Positions 23,542 to 32,208 of a DNA stretch of 64,000 nt are shown piece after piece. The notes beneath the pieces are model-generated. The model did no database searches and had not been told where the DNA came from. It saw nothing but the letters and a program-made list of their open reading frames with translations. A program made the position numbers and the translations under genes. Every line of letters starts with the position of its first letter. Positions within the stretch are counted from its first letter, which is position 1. This DNA comes from JASGKO01 sp049840595 (GTDB taxonomy: Bacteria; Verrucomicrobiota; Verrucomicrobiia; Chthoniobacterales; Chthoniobacteraceae). The stretch spans positions 4,928 through 68,927 of the forward strand of contig JASGKO010000015.1 of assembly GCA_049840595.1 (NCBI GenBank). The letters are read 5' to 3'.

Positions 23542-25124
23542 CTACTCCCACTCAATCGTGCTCGGCGGCTTGCTCGAGATGTCGTAGCAGACGCGGTTGA
23601 TGCCTTTCACCTCGTTGCAAATGCGGGTGGAAATCTTCGCGAGCACGTCATACGGCAGGCGCACCCAGTCGGCGGTCATGCCGTCCTGGCTCTCGACGAT
23701 GCGGAGCGCACAGGTGTTTTCGTAGGTCCGCTCGTCGCCCATCACGCCGACACTGCATGTACGGGCAGGAGGACGGCGAAGGATTGCCACACGCGGTAAT
23801 ACCATTCGCTGGCCTTCATCTCGCTGACCACGATGGCATCCGCCTCGCGGAGAATGCGCAGACGTTCATTGGTAACCTCGCCGAGAATGCGGACGGCCAA
23901 GCCCGGTCCTGGGAAGGGCTGGCGATAGACGATTTCGTTGGGCAGGCCGAGCTGGACGCCAACCTGGCGCACCTCGTCCTTGAAGAGCTGGCGGAGCGGC
24001 TCGACGAGCTTGAGCTTCATCTTCTTGGGCAGGCCGCCCACGTTGTGATGGCTCTTGATGAGCGCCGCCGGGTTGCCGCTGATCGAGACGCTCTCGATGA
24101 CGTCGGGGTAAAGCGTCCCCTGGGCAAGCCAGCGGAATTTCGCACCGCTCTTGCCCTTCTTCGTAAGCTCGGCCACGGCATCGTCGAAGACACGGATGAA
24201 CTCGTTGCCAATCACCTTGCGCTTGCGCTCCGGATCAGTGACGCCTTTGAGCTTGGTGAGAAAGCGCTTCGAGGCGTCCACATACTTGAGCTTGATGTGG
24301 AAGTTCTCGCCGAAGATGCGTTTCACGACCTCGGCCTCACGGGCGCGGAGCACGCCGTTGTTGACGAAAATGCAGGTGAGCTGATCGCCGATCGCCTTGT
24401 GCAGCAACGCCGCCGCGACGCTGGAATCGACCCCACCGCTGAGCCCGAGCACCACGTGATCGGTGCCGACTTGCTGGCGGATTTCCTCGCAGGTCTGCTC
24501 GATGAAGGAGCCCATCGTCCAGTCCATCTTACAGCCGCAGATGCGGTAAACGAAGTTCTGGATGATCTCCTTGCCGCGCGGGGTGTGAGCGACCTCGGGG
24601 TGGAATTGCAGGCCGTAGAAGCGGCGCTTGGCGTCCTCGATCGCGGCGTAGGGCGAGTTGTCCGTCTTCCCCACGGCATGGAAGCCCTTGGGCAGCTTGG
24701 TGAGCTTGTCACCGTGGCTGTTCCAGATATCGAGCGGCGAAGGCAGGCCGTGGAAAAGCTCGCAGTCCTTCGCGAGTTCGAGCTGGCCAGCCCCGTATTC
24801 GCGACGCTCGGAGTGCTCGACCTTGCCGCTGAGATTGAAGCCCATGAGCTGCATGCCGTAGCAGATGCCGAGCACGGGGAGCTTCAGTTTGAAAATGTCC
24901 TTGTCCACCTGCGGAGCCTTCTTCCCATAGACGCTGGCCGGGCCGCCGGAGAGAATGATGCCCTGGGCGCCGGAAGCCGCGATCTCGGCCGCGGTGGCGT
25001 CATATTTGAAGATTTGCGAATACACCTGGCACTCGCGCACGCGGCGGGCGATGACCTGCGTGTATTGCGAGCCGAAGTCGAGAATGGCGATTTTAGAGCC
25101 GTGGAATGCTGCTTCCTTCTTCAT
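23542..25124 (-). CDS. guaA: GMP synthase (glutamine-hydrolysing), interrupted by a 2-base insertion
   Basis: Converts XMP, ATP and glutamine to GMP in the cytoplasm. The joined product has 526 residues, the usual size. The glutamine amidotransferase domain has GICYGMQLMGF (Cys about 93) and LQFHPEVAHT. The ATP pyrophosphatase domain has the P-loop LSGGVDSSVAAALL (about 235). The dimerisation domain ends PPSTIEWE. The frame breaks at about 23757-23765: removing the two bases AT from GTACATGCAG on the minus strand restores LLPVRSVGVMGD, exactly the family sequence. The break is therefore most likely a sequencing or assembly error in an essential gene. ATG at 25124 (MKKEAAF) is preferred over an extension to 25169. 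Confidence 0.93.
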
Positions 25125-25228
25125 AATGGGAAAGGGGAGAGCATTGCGTTGGCGGGGACAGAAACGCAAGCACCGATCCGGTGAATTTTAACCTTCTTCC
25201 CCGCACGCCTTCGCGGCATTGTCGCGGC

Positions 25229-25798
25229 ATGATTCCGAGCAACCTGCTGCTGGATGCCTATTGCCAGGGAGTTTTCCCGATGGCGATGGAAGGCGGCGAG
25301 ATCGGGTGGTTTTCTCCCGATCCGCGCGGGATCATCCCGATCAAGGACTTCGTGGTTCCTCATGGGCTGCGCCGCACGTTGAAGCGGAATCCCTTTGAGC
25401 TTCGCATCAACAGCGCATTTGAAACGGTGATGCGAGAATGCGCCAACCGCGAGGAAACCTGGATTAACGAGGAGATCATCAAGAGCTATGTGGAATTGCA
25501 CCGGCTGGGCTGGGCGCACTCGGTGGAAACGTGGCAGAACGGAAAGCTGGCGGGCGGCCTCTACGGGGTGGCGATTCGCGGCAGTTTCTTTGGCGAATCG
25601 ATGTTCCACCACGTGACCGATGCCTCGAAGGTCGCCCTGTGGGGCCTGCGCCAGCGACTGCTGGAACGGGGCTACCAACTGCTCGATACGCAATGGATTA
25701 CACCGCACTTGCAGCAATTCGGCGCACATGAAATTCCGCGCGCGGATTACCTGCAACGGCTGCGGAGGAGCATGCGGGCGGATTGCCGCTTTGATTAG
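25229..25798 (+). CDS. aat: Leucyl/phenylalanyl-tRNA-protein transferase
   Basis: N-degron enzyme that transfers Leu or Phe from its tRNA to N-terminal Lys or Arg of proteins, marking them for ClpAP. The 189-residue protein has the family landmarks YCQGVFPMAMEGGEIGWFSP (about 10-29), RRTLKRNPFELRINSAFETV, SVETWQNGKLAGGLYGVAIR and LLDTQWITPHLQQFGAHEIP. Nothing is missing. The ATG at 25229 (MIPSNLLL) fits the family; the frame is open 16 codons further upstream, but that part is not conserved. It diverges from guaA. Confidence 0.94.
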   Translation: MIPSNLLLDAYCQGVFPMAMEGGEIGWFSPDPRGIIPIKDFVVPHGLRRTLKRNPFELRINSAFETVMRECANREETWINEEIIKSYVELHRLGWAHSVETWQNGKLAGGLYGVAIRGSFFGESMFHHVTDASKVALWGLRQRLLERGYQLLDTQWITPHLQQFGAHEIPRADYLQRLRRSMRADCRFD

Positions 25799-25804
25799 AG
25801 ATTT

Positions 25805-25880
25805 TTCACCACGAAGGACACGAAGATCACGAAGAATGGAATTATAGGGTCTTCCCTCCGTGCTCTCTGTGTCCTCCGTA
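25805..25880. repeat. Simple intergenic 'cacgaag' repeat pair
   Basis: Tandem CACGAAGG-ACACGAAG-ATCACGAAG (25807-25835), then a complementary-type run TCCGTGCTCTCTGTGTCCTCCG (quoted as TCCGTGCTCTCTGTGTCC then TCCG, 25857-25879). The pair can fold imperfectly. Such sequences are widespread between genes in Verrucomicrobiota and Planctomycetota. The element lies between the convergent stops of aat and msrB. Related fragments occur near 23345 and 47300. Confidence 0.6.
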
Positions 25881-25901
25881 GTTAATTTCCACCGCGGTTA
25901 A

Positions 25902-26299
25902 TTACTCCGGCTTCGGCTCGAAGTTCAGCGAGGCGGAGTTGATGCAGTACCGCAGCCCGGTCGGCTTCGGCCCATCGGGAAAGACGTGGCCGAGGTGGCC
26001 GCCGCAATGCTTGCAATGCACCTCCGTCCGGATCATGCCATGGCTGGTGTCGCGCTGGCTTTCGACGTTTTCGGAATGGGCGGGATCAAAAAAGCTCGGC
26101 CAGCCGCAACCGGCGTCAAACTTGGTCTCGGAACGAAAGAGCTCCGCGCCACAGCCCGCGCAGCGATAGAGCCCGGGCTCAGTGGTGTCCCAATAAGCGC
26201 CGGTGAATGGGCGCTCAGTCCCTTGATGGCGCAGCACGCGGTATTGCTCGGGCGTAGCTCTTTCCACTCGTCGTCGCTTTTGGTGATCGGGTCGCTCAT
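25902..26299 (-). CDS. msrB: Peptide-methionine (R)-S-oxide reductase MsrB, one base missing near its start
   Basis: Repairs methionine-R-sulfoxide in oxidised proteins. Zinc-site cysteines are in YRCAGCGAELF and HCKHCGGHLG. The conserved GCGWPSF is near the middle, and the catalytic cysteine is in GLRYCINSASLNF close to the C-terminus. The N-terminal MSDPITKSDDEWKE lies in another frame from TPEQYRVLRHQGTERPFTG; adding one base in GAGCT-ACGCCC joins them. ATG at 26299 is the natural start. The gene starts nine bases after the aroB stop on the same strand. Confidence 0.92.
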
Positions 26300-26308
26300 G
26301 CGACCATT

Positions 26309-27388
26309 CTAGCCGCGCAGCGACTCCACTGCATCCTCAATTTGTGTCAGCGTAATTTCGCGGGAGACGAAGGCTTCGCCGAGCCGCGGGGTGAGGATGA
26401 AACGCACCTGCCCGGCGAATTTTTTGTCGGTCTTCAACGCACTCATGATCGCGGTCGTGGTGATCTCCGCCGGGAGCGTTTCCGGCAACTGGAAGAGGCG
26501 CAAGGCGGCAAGCACGCGCTGATTTTCCTCCGCCGAAAATCCGGCGTGTTGCATGGAAAGACGGCAGGCGGCGACGAGGCCGAGGCTGATCGCCTCCCCG
26601 TGCAGATAGACGCCATACCCGGCGGCATTCTCGATGCCATGGCCGATGGTATGCCCAAAATTCAAAAGCGCGCGCAGGCCCTTGGTTTCAAATTCATCCG
26701 CGGAAACGATGGCCGCCTTGATCGCCACGTTGCGGGCAATCAGCGCGGCCAGTTCCTCATCGTTCGAGGGCTGGAGCGCGTCCAGCATGGCGGCATCGCG
26801 GATGATGGCGTGCTTGATGACCTCGGCCATGCCTTCATTGTATTCGCGCGGCGGAAGCGTGCGCAGCGTGGTGACATCGGCGATGACCGCCATGGGCTGA
26901 TGAAAGCAGCCGATGAGGTTCTTGCCCCCGGGCGCGTTCACGCCGGTTTTGCCACCGATCGAACTATCCACCTGCGAAACCACGGTGGTGGGCACTTGAA
27001 GACAAGGAATCCCCCGATAGTAAATAGCCGCGCAAAAACCTGCCAGATCGCCAACCACCCCACCGCCGAGGGCGACCACGAAAGACGAGCGATCCAGCCC
27101 GGCCTCGATCATCCGATCGCAGACCGTGCCGACAACCCCGAGCGACTTGGACTTCTCCCCGGCGGCCACGACGATGGAAACGGGCTCGCAACCAGCCGCG
27201 CGGAGCGATTGCAGGATGCGGTCGCCATACAGCGCGGCCACCGTTTCGTCGCTAACGACGGCACATCGCCCGCCGGACTTTCTGCCTGCCAGAAACCCGC
27301 GCAGCGATGCGTCGAAATCGACTCCCACGAAAACTTCGTAACCCCGGCTGGAGAGGTTAACCGGGATGGAGTGCGCGACCGGAATCAC
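26309..27388 (-). CDS. aroB: 3-dehydroquinate synthase
   Basis: Second step of the shikimate pathway: DAHP to 3-dehydroquinate, NAD- and metal-dependent, cytoplasmic. About 359 residues. Landmarks are the NAD-site GGGVVGDLAGFCAAIYYRG (about 105-123), PTTVVSQVDSSIGGKTGVN, the metal-binding region EVIKHAIIRD, and LLNFGHTIGHGIE with HGEAISLGL. I choose the GTG at 27388, which overlaps the pseudopilin stop (GTGA) and has AAAGGA just upstream. The frame is also open to another GTG at 27406. Confidence 0.95.
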   Translation of the reverse strand: MIPVAHSIPVNLSSRGYEVFVGVDFDASLRGFLAGRKSGGRCAVVSDETVAALYGDRILQSLRAAGCEPVSIVVAAGEKSKSLGVVGTVCDRMIEAGLDRSSFVVALGGGVVGDLAGFCAAIYYRGIPCLQVPTTVVSQVDSSIGGKTGVNAPGGKNLIGCFHQPMAVIADVTTLRTLPPREYNEGMAEVIKHAIIRDAAMLDALQPSNDEELAALIARNVAIKAAIVSADEFETKGLRALLNFGHTIGHGIENAAGYGVYLHGEAISLGLVAACRLSMQHAGFSAEENQRVLAALRLFQLPETLPAEITTTAIMSALKTDKKFAGQVRFILTPRLGEAFVSREITLTQIEDAVESLRG

Positions 27389-28041
27389 GTTCCTTTCGGA
27401 TACCACTGGAGCGACTTGGAGTAGCCACTCGTGAGCGGCTGGGCCGCAAATTTAGTCCAGGTCATGCTCTGCACATGCATGTCGCCGAAGAGGGCATTGA
27501 TATCCTGCTGCTTGCCATGCGTGCCGAGCGCAGTCGTCGTGCTGGTCGGAACCTTCAACGCCGGCTGGTTGGAATCGGTCCCCGCCCAGGAGGCGGTATC
27601 ATCCGGCTTGCCGGTAAGGTTCGGCGCAAAGAAAATGGTCTGCGAAGCGGAAATCACCTTGCCCATGTTGGTGCAGCTTTCGCTCCAGCACTGCTCGTTG
27701 TAACCATAGCTCACCGGGTAGCTGGTGGAAGTTGTGGTCGGGTCGAGACGGCGATCGAATGGAGAATGGAAAGCCTTGTAGTCGGGCAAGTATTTGCCAT
27801 TGACGAGGATGTCAGGCCACGAGCTCGGGGTAGTGGTAGGGCTCTTGGAGAAAAGCGTATCGTTGTTGTCGCTCAGGTAGGACATGTAAGCGAGGCCGAT
27901 CTGGCGCAGCATACTGGCATCCTGGGTCGCACGGCCTCTTTCCTGCGCGGCGCTGAAAACGGGCAGGGCGATGCCCGCCAAAAGGGCAATGATGGCAATG
28001 ACGACAAGCAGTTCGATGAGGGTAAAACCGGATCTTTTCAT
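27385..28041 (-). CDS. Type II secretion/pilin-like protein (pseudopilin)
   Basis: A 218-residue protein with a textbook prepilin N-terminus, MKRSGFTLIELLVVIAIIAL, giving an N-methylated Phe after cleavage and a hydrophobic stalk. It is followed by a Ser/Thr-rich globular part with PVSYGYNEQCW and FFAPNLTGKPDD, and near the end LFGDMHVQSMTWT, the counterpart of the usual 'F.DGHV' motif. It belongs to the same broad family as 22582-23343. It lies between miaA and aroB and overlaps aroB by four bases, although no functional tie to shikimate synthesis is expected. ATG at 28041. Confidence 0.87.
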   Translation of the reverse strand: MKRSGFTLIELLVVIAIIALLAGIALPVFSAAQERGRATQDASMLRQIGLAYMSYLSDNNDTLFSKSPTTTPSSWPDILVNGKYLPDYKAFHSPFDRRLDPTTTSTSYPVSYGYNEQCWSESCTNMGKVISASQTIFFAPNLTGKPDDTASWAGTDSNQPALKVPTSTTTALGTHGKQQDINALFGDMHVQSMTWTKFAAQPLTSGYSKSLQWYPKGT

Positions 28042-28090
28042 GGTATGGGGAAGTTGAACTTGTGAAAAGTAAGCGTGCGCCTTTGAAAAA

Positions 28091-29032
28091 TCACGCCCTT
28101 TTTGCAGGATTTGCGGCTTGAGCGGAAAAAATGGCGCACACGGCCTCGGCAATGGCGGGGTCTTCCGCCGCCGAGGCAAGCTCCAGCCATTGAAATTCGG
28201 GCTGACGGCGGAACCAGGTCCACTGCCGCTTGGCATATTTGCGGGTGGCCTGCTGGATCGAGGCCAGGGCATTCTCGCGCGTGATCGCGCCGCCTCTCCA
28301 TTGCCGGATCTCCGAGAGGCCCAGCGTCTGGGAAGCCGTAGGCCCCAGCTCTCCCAGTCTCCCCACCTCATCGGATACCCCGCTGGCAAACATCGCCTCC
28401 ACCCGGGCGTTGATGCGCTCGTAAAGCAGCTTGCGGTCACGCGTTAAAAACACGGCTCGAAAGGTCGTTTCCCCTGCCCTTTCCACTCCCGACCAGTCCT
28501 TCCGGAAGCTGGAGTAGGGCTGGCCCGAGAGCTGGCACACCTCAATCGCACGAATCAGTCGCCGCTGGTTGTTCCGGTCGATCCGGGCGGCCCCCAGGGG
28601 ATCGAGCCTTGCGTATTCCTGTTGGAGCGTTTCGAGCGGGAGCGCTTCCAGCCGGGAGCGAAGGCTTTCATCCGGCGCGGGAAGCTCATCCATTCCATGC
28701 ATCAAGGCTCGCAGGTAAAGCCCGGCCCCGCCGACCACCAGCGGCACTTTCCCCCGGGCGAGGATCGCTGCCGCCGCCGCGTGGGCCTGCTCCAGGTAGC
28801 GGTTGACGTCAAAGGGTTCACTCCCGGGCAGGCAACCGATCAGGTGATGCGGCACGCGTTTTTGCAGCTCCGGCGCGGGCTGGGCGGTGAGAATCTCCAG
28901 CCCGCGATAAACCTGGAAAGCATCCGCGCCGATGATCTCGGCGTTCAACCGCTCCGCCACCTCCACGGCCACCGTGCTTTTGCCTACGGCGGTGGGACCG
29001 GCGAGAAAAAACATGGGTGGGGCGGGATTCAT
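28091..29032 (-). CDS. miaA: tRNA dimethylallyltransferase
   Basis: Adds the dimethylallyl group to A37 of tRNAs reading U-starting codons, the first step toward ms2i6A. The 313-residue product has the P-loop AGPTAVGKST (about 10-19), EIIGADAFQVYRGLEI, the RNA/DMAPP-site region VPLVVGGAGLYLRALMHGMD, RNNQRRLIRAIEV and RKYAKRQWTWFRRQ near the C-terminus. ATG at 29032 (MNPAPPMFFLAG). The frame extends upstream into the RRM gene only because that gene is frameshifted; a terminator lies between the two. Confidence 0.95.
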   Translation of the reverse strand: MNPAPPMFFLAGPTAVGKSTVAVEVAERLNAEIIGADAFQVYRGLEILTAQPAPELQKRVPHHLIGCLPGSEPFDVNRYLEQAHAAAAAILARGKVPLVVGGAGLYLRALMHGMDELPAPDESLRSRLEALPLETLQQEYARLDPLGAARIDRNNQRRLIRAIEVCQLSGQPYSSFRKDWSGVERAGETTFRAVFLTRDRKLLYERINARVEAMFASGVSDEVGRLGELGPTASQTLGLSEIRQWRGGAITRENALASIQQATRKYAKRQWTWFRRQPEFQWLELASAAEDPAIAEAVCAIFSAQAANPAKRA

Positions 29033-29073
29033 GAAAGGACCAGCTTGCAGGGCGCGGGCGACGATTTCAGCAA

Positions 29074-29106
29074 AAAAGGCGCACCCTTGTGCAGGATGCG
29101 CCTTTT
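29074..29106 (-). terminator. Rho-independent terminator after the RRM gene
   Basis: On the minus strand AAAGGCGCA (29097-29105) pairs with TGCGCCTTT (29075-29083) across a CAAGGG-containing loop. The stem runs into a TTTTTT tract. It lies 40 bases after the RRM stop and ends the transcript before miaA. The flanking A-run makes it partly bidirectional. Confidence 0.8.
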
Positions 29107-29145
29107 GGGGAAATAAAGATGGATGTTGGGCGCGCTTTAGGCGGC

Positions 29146-29707
29146 TTAGGCAGCGGCTTCGGTGTCCGTCGAGGAGTAGCGCACGTCGCTGGTCTTGGCT
29201 CCGCTGACGACGAGCTTGCGGCCCATGAATTCCTTGTCGTGGAAGCTCAGTCACCGCACGGCGGGCTTCATCCACCGTCTGCATCATCACAAAGGCAAAG
29301 CCCTTGGACTTCTGCGTGTGGCGATGGCTCACGATCTCGGCATTCTGCACGCTGCCGACCCCCTTGAAGAGCTCGAACAGATCGCTCTCCGTGGCATCGA
29401 AGGAAAGATTGCCGACATACAGCTTCGGAGAAGTGACGTCCACCACCTCGGGCTTGCGGGCCGGGCGGGAGGATTCAGTCTTGCGAGCACCGTTGCTGCC
29501 GATGCTGCTACTGGTTACGACGACCGTGTTGGTCTTCGGCATCGAACGCTTGGCAGGGGTGCCGCCAAACCAGGATTTGATTTTCTGCCAGAGGGTGAGT
29601 TTTACGGGAGCCTTGGCTGCGGAGCGTGGAGCGCCGTCATTAGTATTGCGGCGATGGCGCCGGCCACCACGCGAACGGCGGCCTGCGTAATTGTTGTCTT
29701 GTCTCAT
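29146..29707 (-). CDS. RNA-binding protein with one RRM domain, one-base frameshift
   Basis: A 186-residue protein. A basic, low-complexity N-terminal region (MRQDNNYAGRRSRGGRRHRR) and a Ser/Lys-rich linker precede a single RRM at about 95-175, with RNP2 KLYVGNLSFDATESDLFELF and RNP1 KGFAFVMM. Short bacterial RRM proteins bind RNA and are often cold- or stress-induced. The frame is broken near 29247 by one extra T in GAGCTTCCAC; repair gives ELHDKEFMGRKLVVSGAK and a stop at 29146. Without repair it would falsely fuse to MiaA. A long 5' leader (about 470 bases) may regulate it. Confidence 0.88.
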
Positions 29708-30185
29708 TTTCGTAATGAATCGTTTTCGTTTCTTTCGCGAAGCGCATGCGGGATGCAACATTCCGTCGGCGAATCGTTTCGACCCGGCCAGTGCCAGGGT
29801 CGTTCGCTTTCGGAACACTTCGCGTGACGCAGCCGGGGCGTGGTGCGGATCGGTTCTCCAGTGAGAACAAAGGATTCCCCCCTTGCGTCGGTCGGCAGGC
29901 AATTCGCCGCCATACGCCTGATGCGATTTCCACCAGCAGAGCAAAGACAATAGGTATCCGACTCATCTGCGAGAAACGCGGGAGGGGGAAATTTTTCCTT
30001 CGGCTATCCGTGGAACACAACCCCTTTGCGTCACCTATCTGTAATCCAGGGTTTTAGGGTGGGCAAGGGAAATAAACCCCTCCCCCAGCCGCGCTTATTC
30101 TTCGCCCTGCGCTGGATCTTCCCTAATCGCCTGTAGTGGCGGTCTATGACCGTCGCTAAAATTGCCCCAGCACGCCGGGGGTGGC
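29708..30185 (-). other. Long non-coding leader between the deacetylase stop and the RRM gene
   Basis: 478 bases without a credible gene. The part next to the RRM start is rich in TTTCG/CGAA blocks, and the more distal part has GGGGTTGTGTTCC and GGGGGAATCC runs. I see no known riboswitch. A long leader is common for cold-regulated RNA-binding proteins and could have that role here, but there is no direct evidence. Confidence 0.4.
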
Positions 30186-30941
30186 CTAACTGAAAATCCG
30201 CTTCAAATGCTGGCGAATCCTCCCCAGCGAAGTCGTCGCGCGCGGTTGCCGGGCCAGCAACCGGGGCAGCGCCAGGCGGTCCGAATCCCCGTTCGCCACC
30301 CGGGGGACGACGGTGCAGGCGCTTTCGTAACCCGCCTCCGCCACCAGATCGCGGATCGCCGGGCTCCAGTCGCCGTAGGGATAGCAGAAATGTTTCACCG
30401 CCACTCCGAAGCGGTCTTCCAACTGGCGGCAGCTCCCGCGAATCTCCTCCCGGGCCTGTTCCCGCGGGATCTTGGTCAGATGCGGGTGCGTTCTCGTATG
30501 TGCGCCGATCTCATGTCCCGCGGCGAGCCATTCGCGCACCTGGCTTTCATCCATCAGCCGGGTGCGGGCGGCTCCGGTTCCCGCATCCCATTCGTTCCAT
30601 CCCCCCACCCGGTCGGAGACGAGGAACTGGATCGCACGCCCGTGAAAATCGCCCAGCAGCTTCAAGCCATGCAGGAAAACGCTCTCCAAGCCATCATCGA
30701 AAGTGATCACCACCCCCCGGCGCGCTTCCGCCTGCGCGGCGGAAACCTCCGCCAGCGACAGCGTCTCCAAGCCATAGTCCGCCAGACCGCGAAGCTGTCG
30801 CTTAAAGAAAGCGGGACTCACATGCAGGTAGCCAAACCGCGGGTCCGCCGGACGCTCGGTGAGATGATGGTACATGAGGATGGGAGTCTCCCCCGCCCGT
30901 AGCCCGAGAAGATTCGAGACCGATGTAAAGGAAGGCTCCAC
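30186..30941 (-). CDS. Polysaccharide deacetylase (NodB homology domain)
   Basis: A 251-residue carbohydrate esterase family 4-type enzyme that removes N- or O-acetyl groups from polysaccharides. Motif 1 is VVITFDDGLES (about 76-86), with the catalytic and metal Asp pair. Motif 2 is GHEIGAHTRTHPHLTKI, with the metal-binding His residues. FCYPYGDWS is the usual motif 3 variant. No signal peptide is evident, so the protein may act in the cytoplasm or use a non-classical N-terminus. GTG at 30941 follows the stop of the glycosyltransferase gene directly, so the two form an operon for a surface polysaccharide. Confidence 0.87.
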   Translation of the reverse strand: MEPSFTSVSNLLGLRAGETPILMYHHLTERPADPRFGYLHVSPAFFKRQLRGLADYGLETLSLAEVSAAQAEARRGVVITFDDGLESVFLHGLKLLGDFHGRAIQFLVSDRVGGWNEWDAGTGAARTRLMDESQVREWLAAGHEIGAHTRTHPHLTKIPREQAREEIRGSCRQLEDRFGVAVKHFCYPYGDWSPAIRDLVAEAGYESACTVVPRVANGDSDRLALPRLLARQPRATTSLGRIRQHLKRIFS

Positions 30942-31970
30942 TCAGGCGCAGCGTTTGCCCGTCGCCAGTTTCGGCGCAGGAAAGTCAAAAGGGTTCATCC
31001 GTTCCGTTGCGGGGAACTTGCCAGTCTGCTCCGCAATATACTGCAGCGCCCGGCGCGCACCGCGGCGGTCCGCCCGCAAGCACGCTCTGGCTGCGGCGGG
31101 CTTGCGGGCGTTTCGCACCCACTCAAAAATCCGATCCAAGCGGCCTTTCACTTTCGGGTGGTAGTTCTCGCCATTGATCCACTTGCTCAAGACCCCCGAG
31201 TAGCCGAAGCCCTCGGAGAGACGGCACAAATACGCGGGCTCCAGGCGCGAGGCCGGGATGAAATGCCCCAGTTGCAGGCGCTCGAAAATCCCCGTCCCGA
31301 AGTCCAGCCGGTAGGCCATTTTAGCCAGTGCGATGTCTTCGTGGGAAAGCAGTTCATTCGCCTTGCGCCCGAGCAGGCGGGCATTGCGGTTCGCCTCCAC
31401 CCAGCGCAGGAACTCCAGCCCCACACTGCGCCGAAAGACCATGCCACCGGAGTATGGGATGGTGCGCCAGTCCTCCATGTTGCTCCAGTAGTTCCCCTTC
31501 TCGTTCCGCAGGGCGAGCATGTGGAGGAAAGGCTTCGCCCACTCCGGCACCGGGACCTCGAATTTCCCTGCAATCACCGCCGCCCCCCAGGCCCCCAGCC
31601 ACGGATGCGAATCGGCCACGCTCACGCCAAATTCCAAATAGTCCGCGCACGGCGGGGTATCGTCATCAAAGAAGCAGAGCAAGTCCCCTTGGGCCTCCTG
31701 GATCGCCCGCAACCGTGCCGCCAGAATTCCCGGCTCGGGCTCGACTACGACGCGCGCCCGTGGATGCCATTGCAAATCCACCTTGATCGCAGGCGAGGAA
31801 CCGTTATCCACCAAAATCAGTTCCCAACGATCTAATGGAAGCGTCTGGCCAAGCAGCGCCTCCAGCACGGCGTTCAAGTAATCCGGCTTGGGATTACGCG
31901 AGCAAATGAGCACGGAAAGAAACGGCTCACCACTGATTTTCACTGGGGAAGCTGGGAGCGGGGCCATCAT
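30942..31970 (-). CDS. Family 2 glycosyltransferase
   Basis: A 342-residue GT-A enzyme. The nucleotide-sugar fold begins FLSVLICSRNPKPDYLNAVL (about 17-36), with LILVDNGSS. The metal-binding FFDDDTPP is near residue 110, and a later acceptor-side region has YSGGMVFRRSVGLEF. This layout is that of glycosyltransferases making cell-surface glycans; donor and acceptor are unknown. It is immediately followed by a polysaccharide deacetylase gene. It diverges from the sensor kinase at 32209 across an AT-rich intergenic region containing TTTGTAGC repeats. Confidence 0.85.
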   Translation of the reverse strand: MMAPLPASPVKISGEPFLSVLICSRNPKPDYLNAVLEALLGQTLPLDRWELILVDNGSSPAIKVDLQWHPRARVVVEPEPGILAARLRAIQEAQGDLLCFFDDDTPPCADYLEFGVSVADSHPWLGAWGAAVIAGKFEVPVPEWAKPFLHMLALRNEKGNYWSNMEDWRTIPYSGGMVFRRSVGLEFLRWVEANRNARLLGRKANELLSHEDIALAKMAYRLDFGTGIFERLQLGHFIPASRLEPAYLCRLSEGFGYSGVLSKWINGENYHPKVKGRLDRIFEWVRNARKPAAARACLRADRRGARRALQYIAEQTGKFPATERMNPFDFPAPKLATGKRCA

Positions 31971-32021
31971 TATTAGTTCCTTGGAGTATTCGCTAAAATC
32001 GCATTACAAATCATTAGCCTT

Positions 32022-32171
32022 CGCTACAAAAACACCATCCAGTGGAGGCCTGATCTGGTATAAAATAACTATCTTTTCCCTGATATTTCAACGTGTGTGC
32101 GCCAGTCTTCGTTTGTAGCGGAATCGCCACACTCCTTGTGGCAAAACATCCATCTTCTATTATTTTGTAGC
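32022..32171. promoter_or_regulatory. Three TTTGTAGC boxes in the divergent promoter region
   Basis: The AT-rich 238-base gap between the glycosyltransferase and the kinase holds CGCTACAAA (32022-32030), its exact inverse TTTGTAGCG (32112-32120), and a third TTTGTAGC (32164-32171). Repeated 8-9 base words in both orientations between divergent operons suggest binding sites for a regulator, possibly the NarL-type response regulator encoded at 33234. Confidence 0.4.
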
Positions 32172-32208
32172 AATTTTTCGGTGCTCTATATATTAGCTTT
32201 TTTGACAC

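Noticed and set aside
28091..29950. RRM-MiaA fusion protein
   Set aside because: One extra T in the RRM gene creates it; repair gives a normal RRM end, and a terminator separates the genes.
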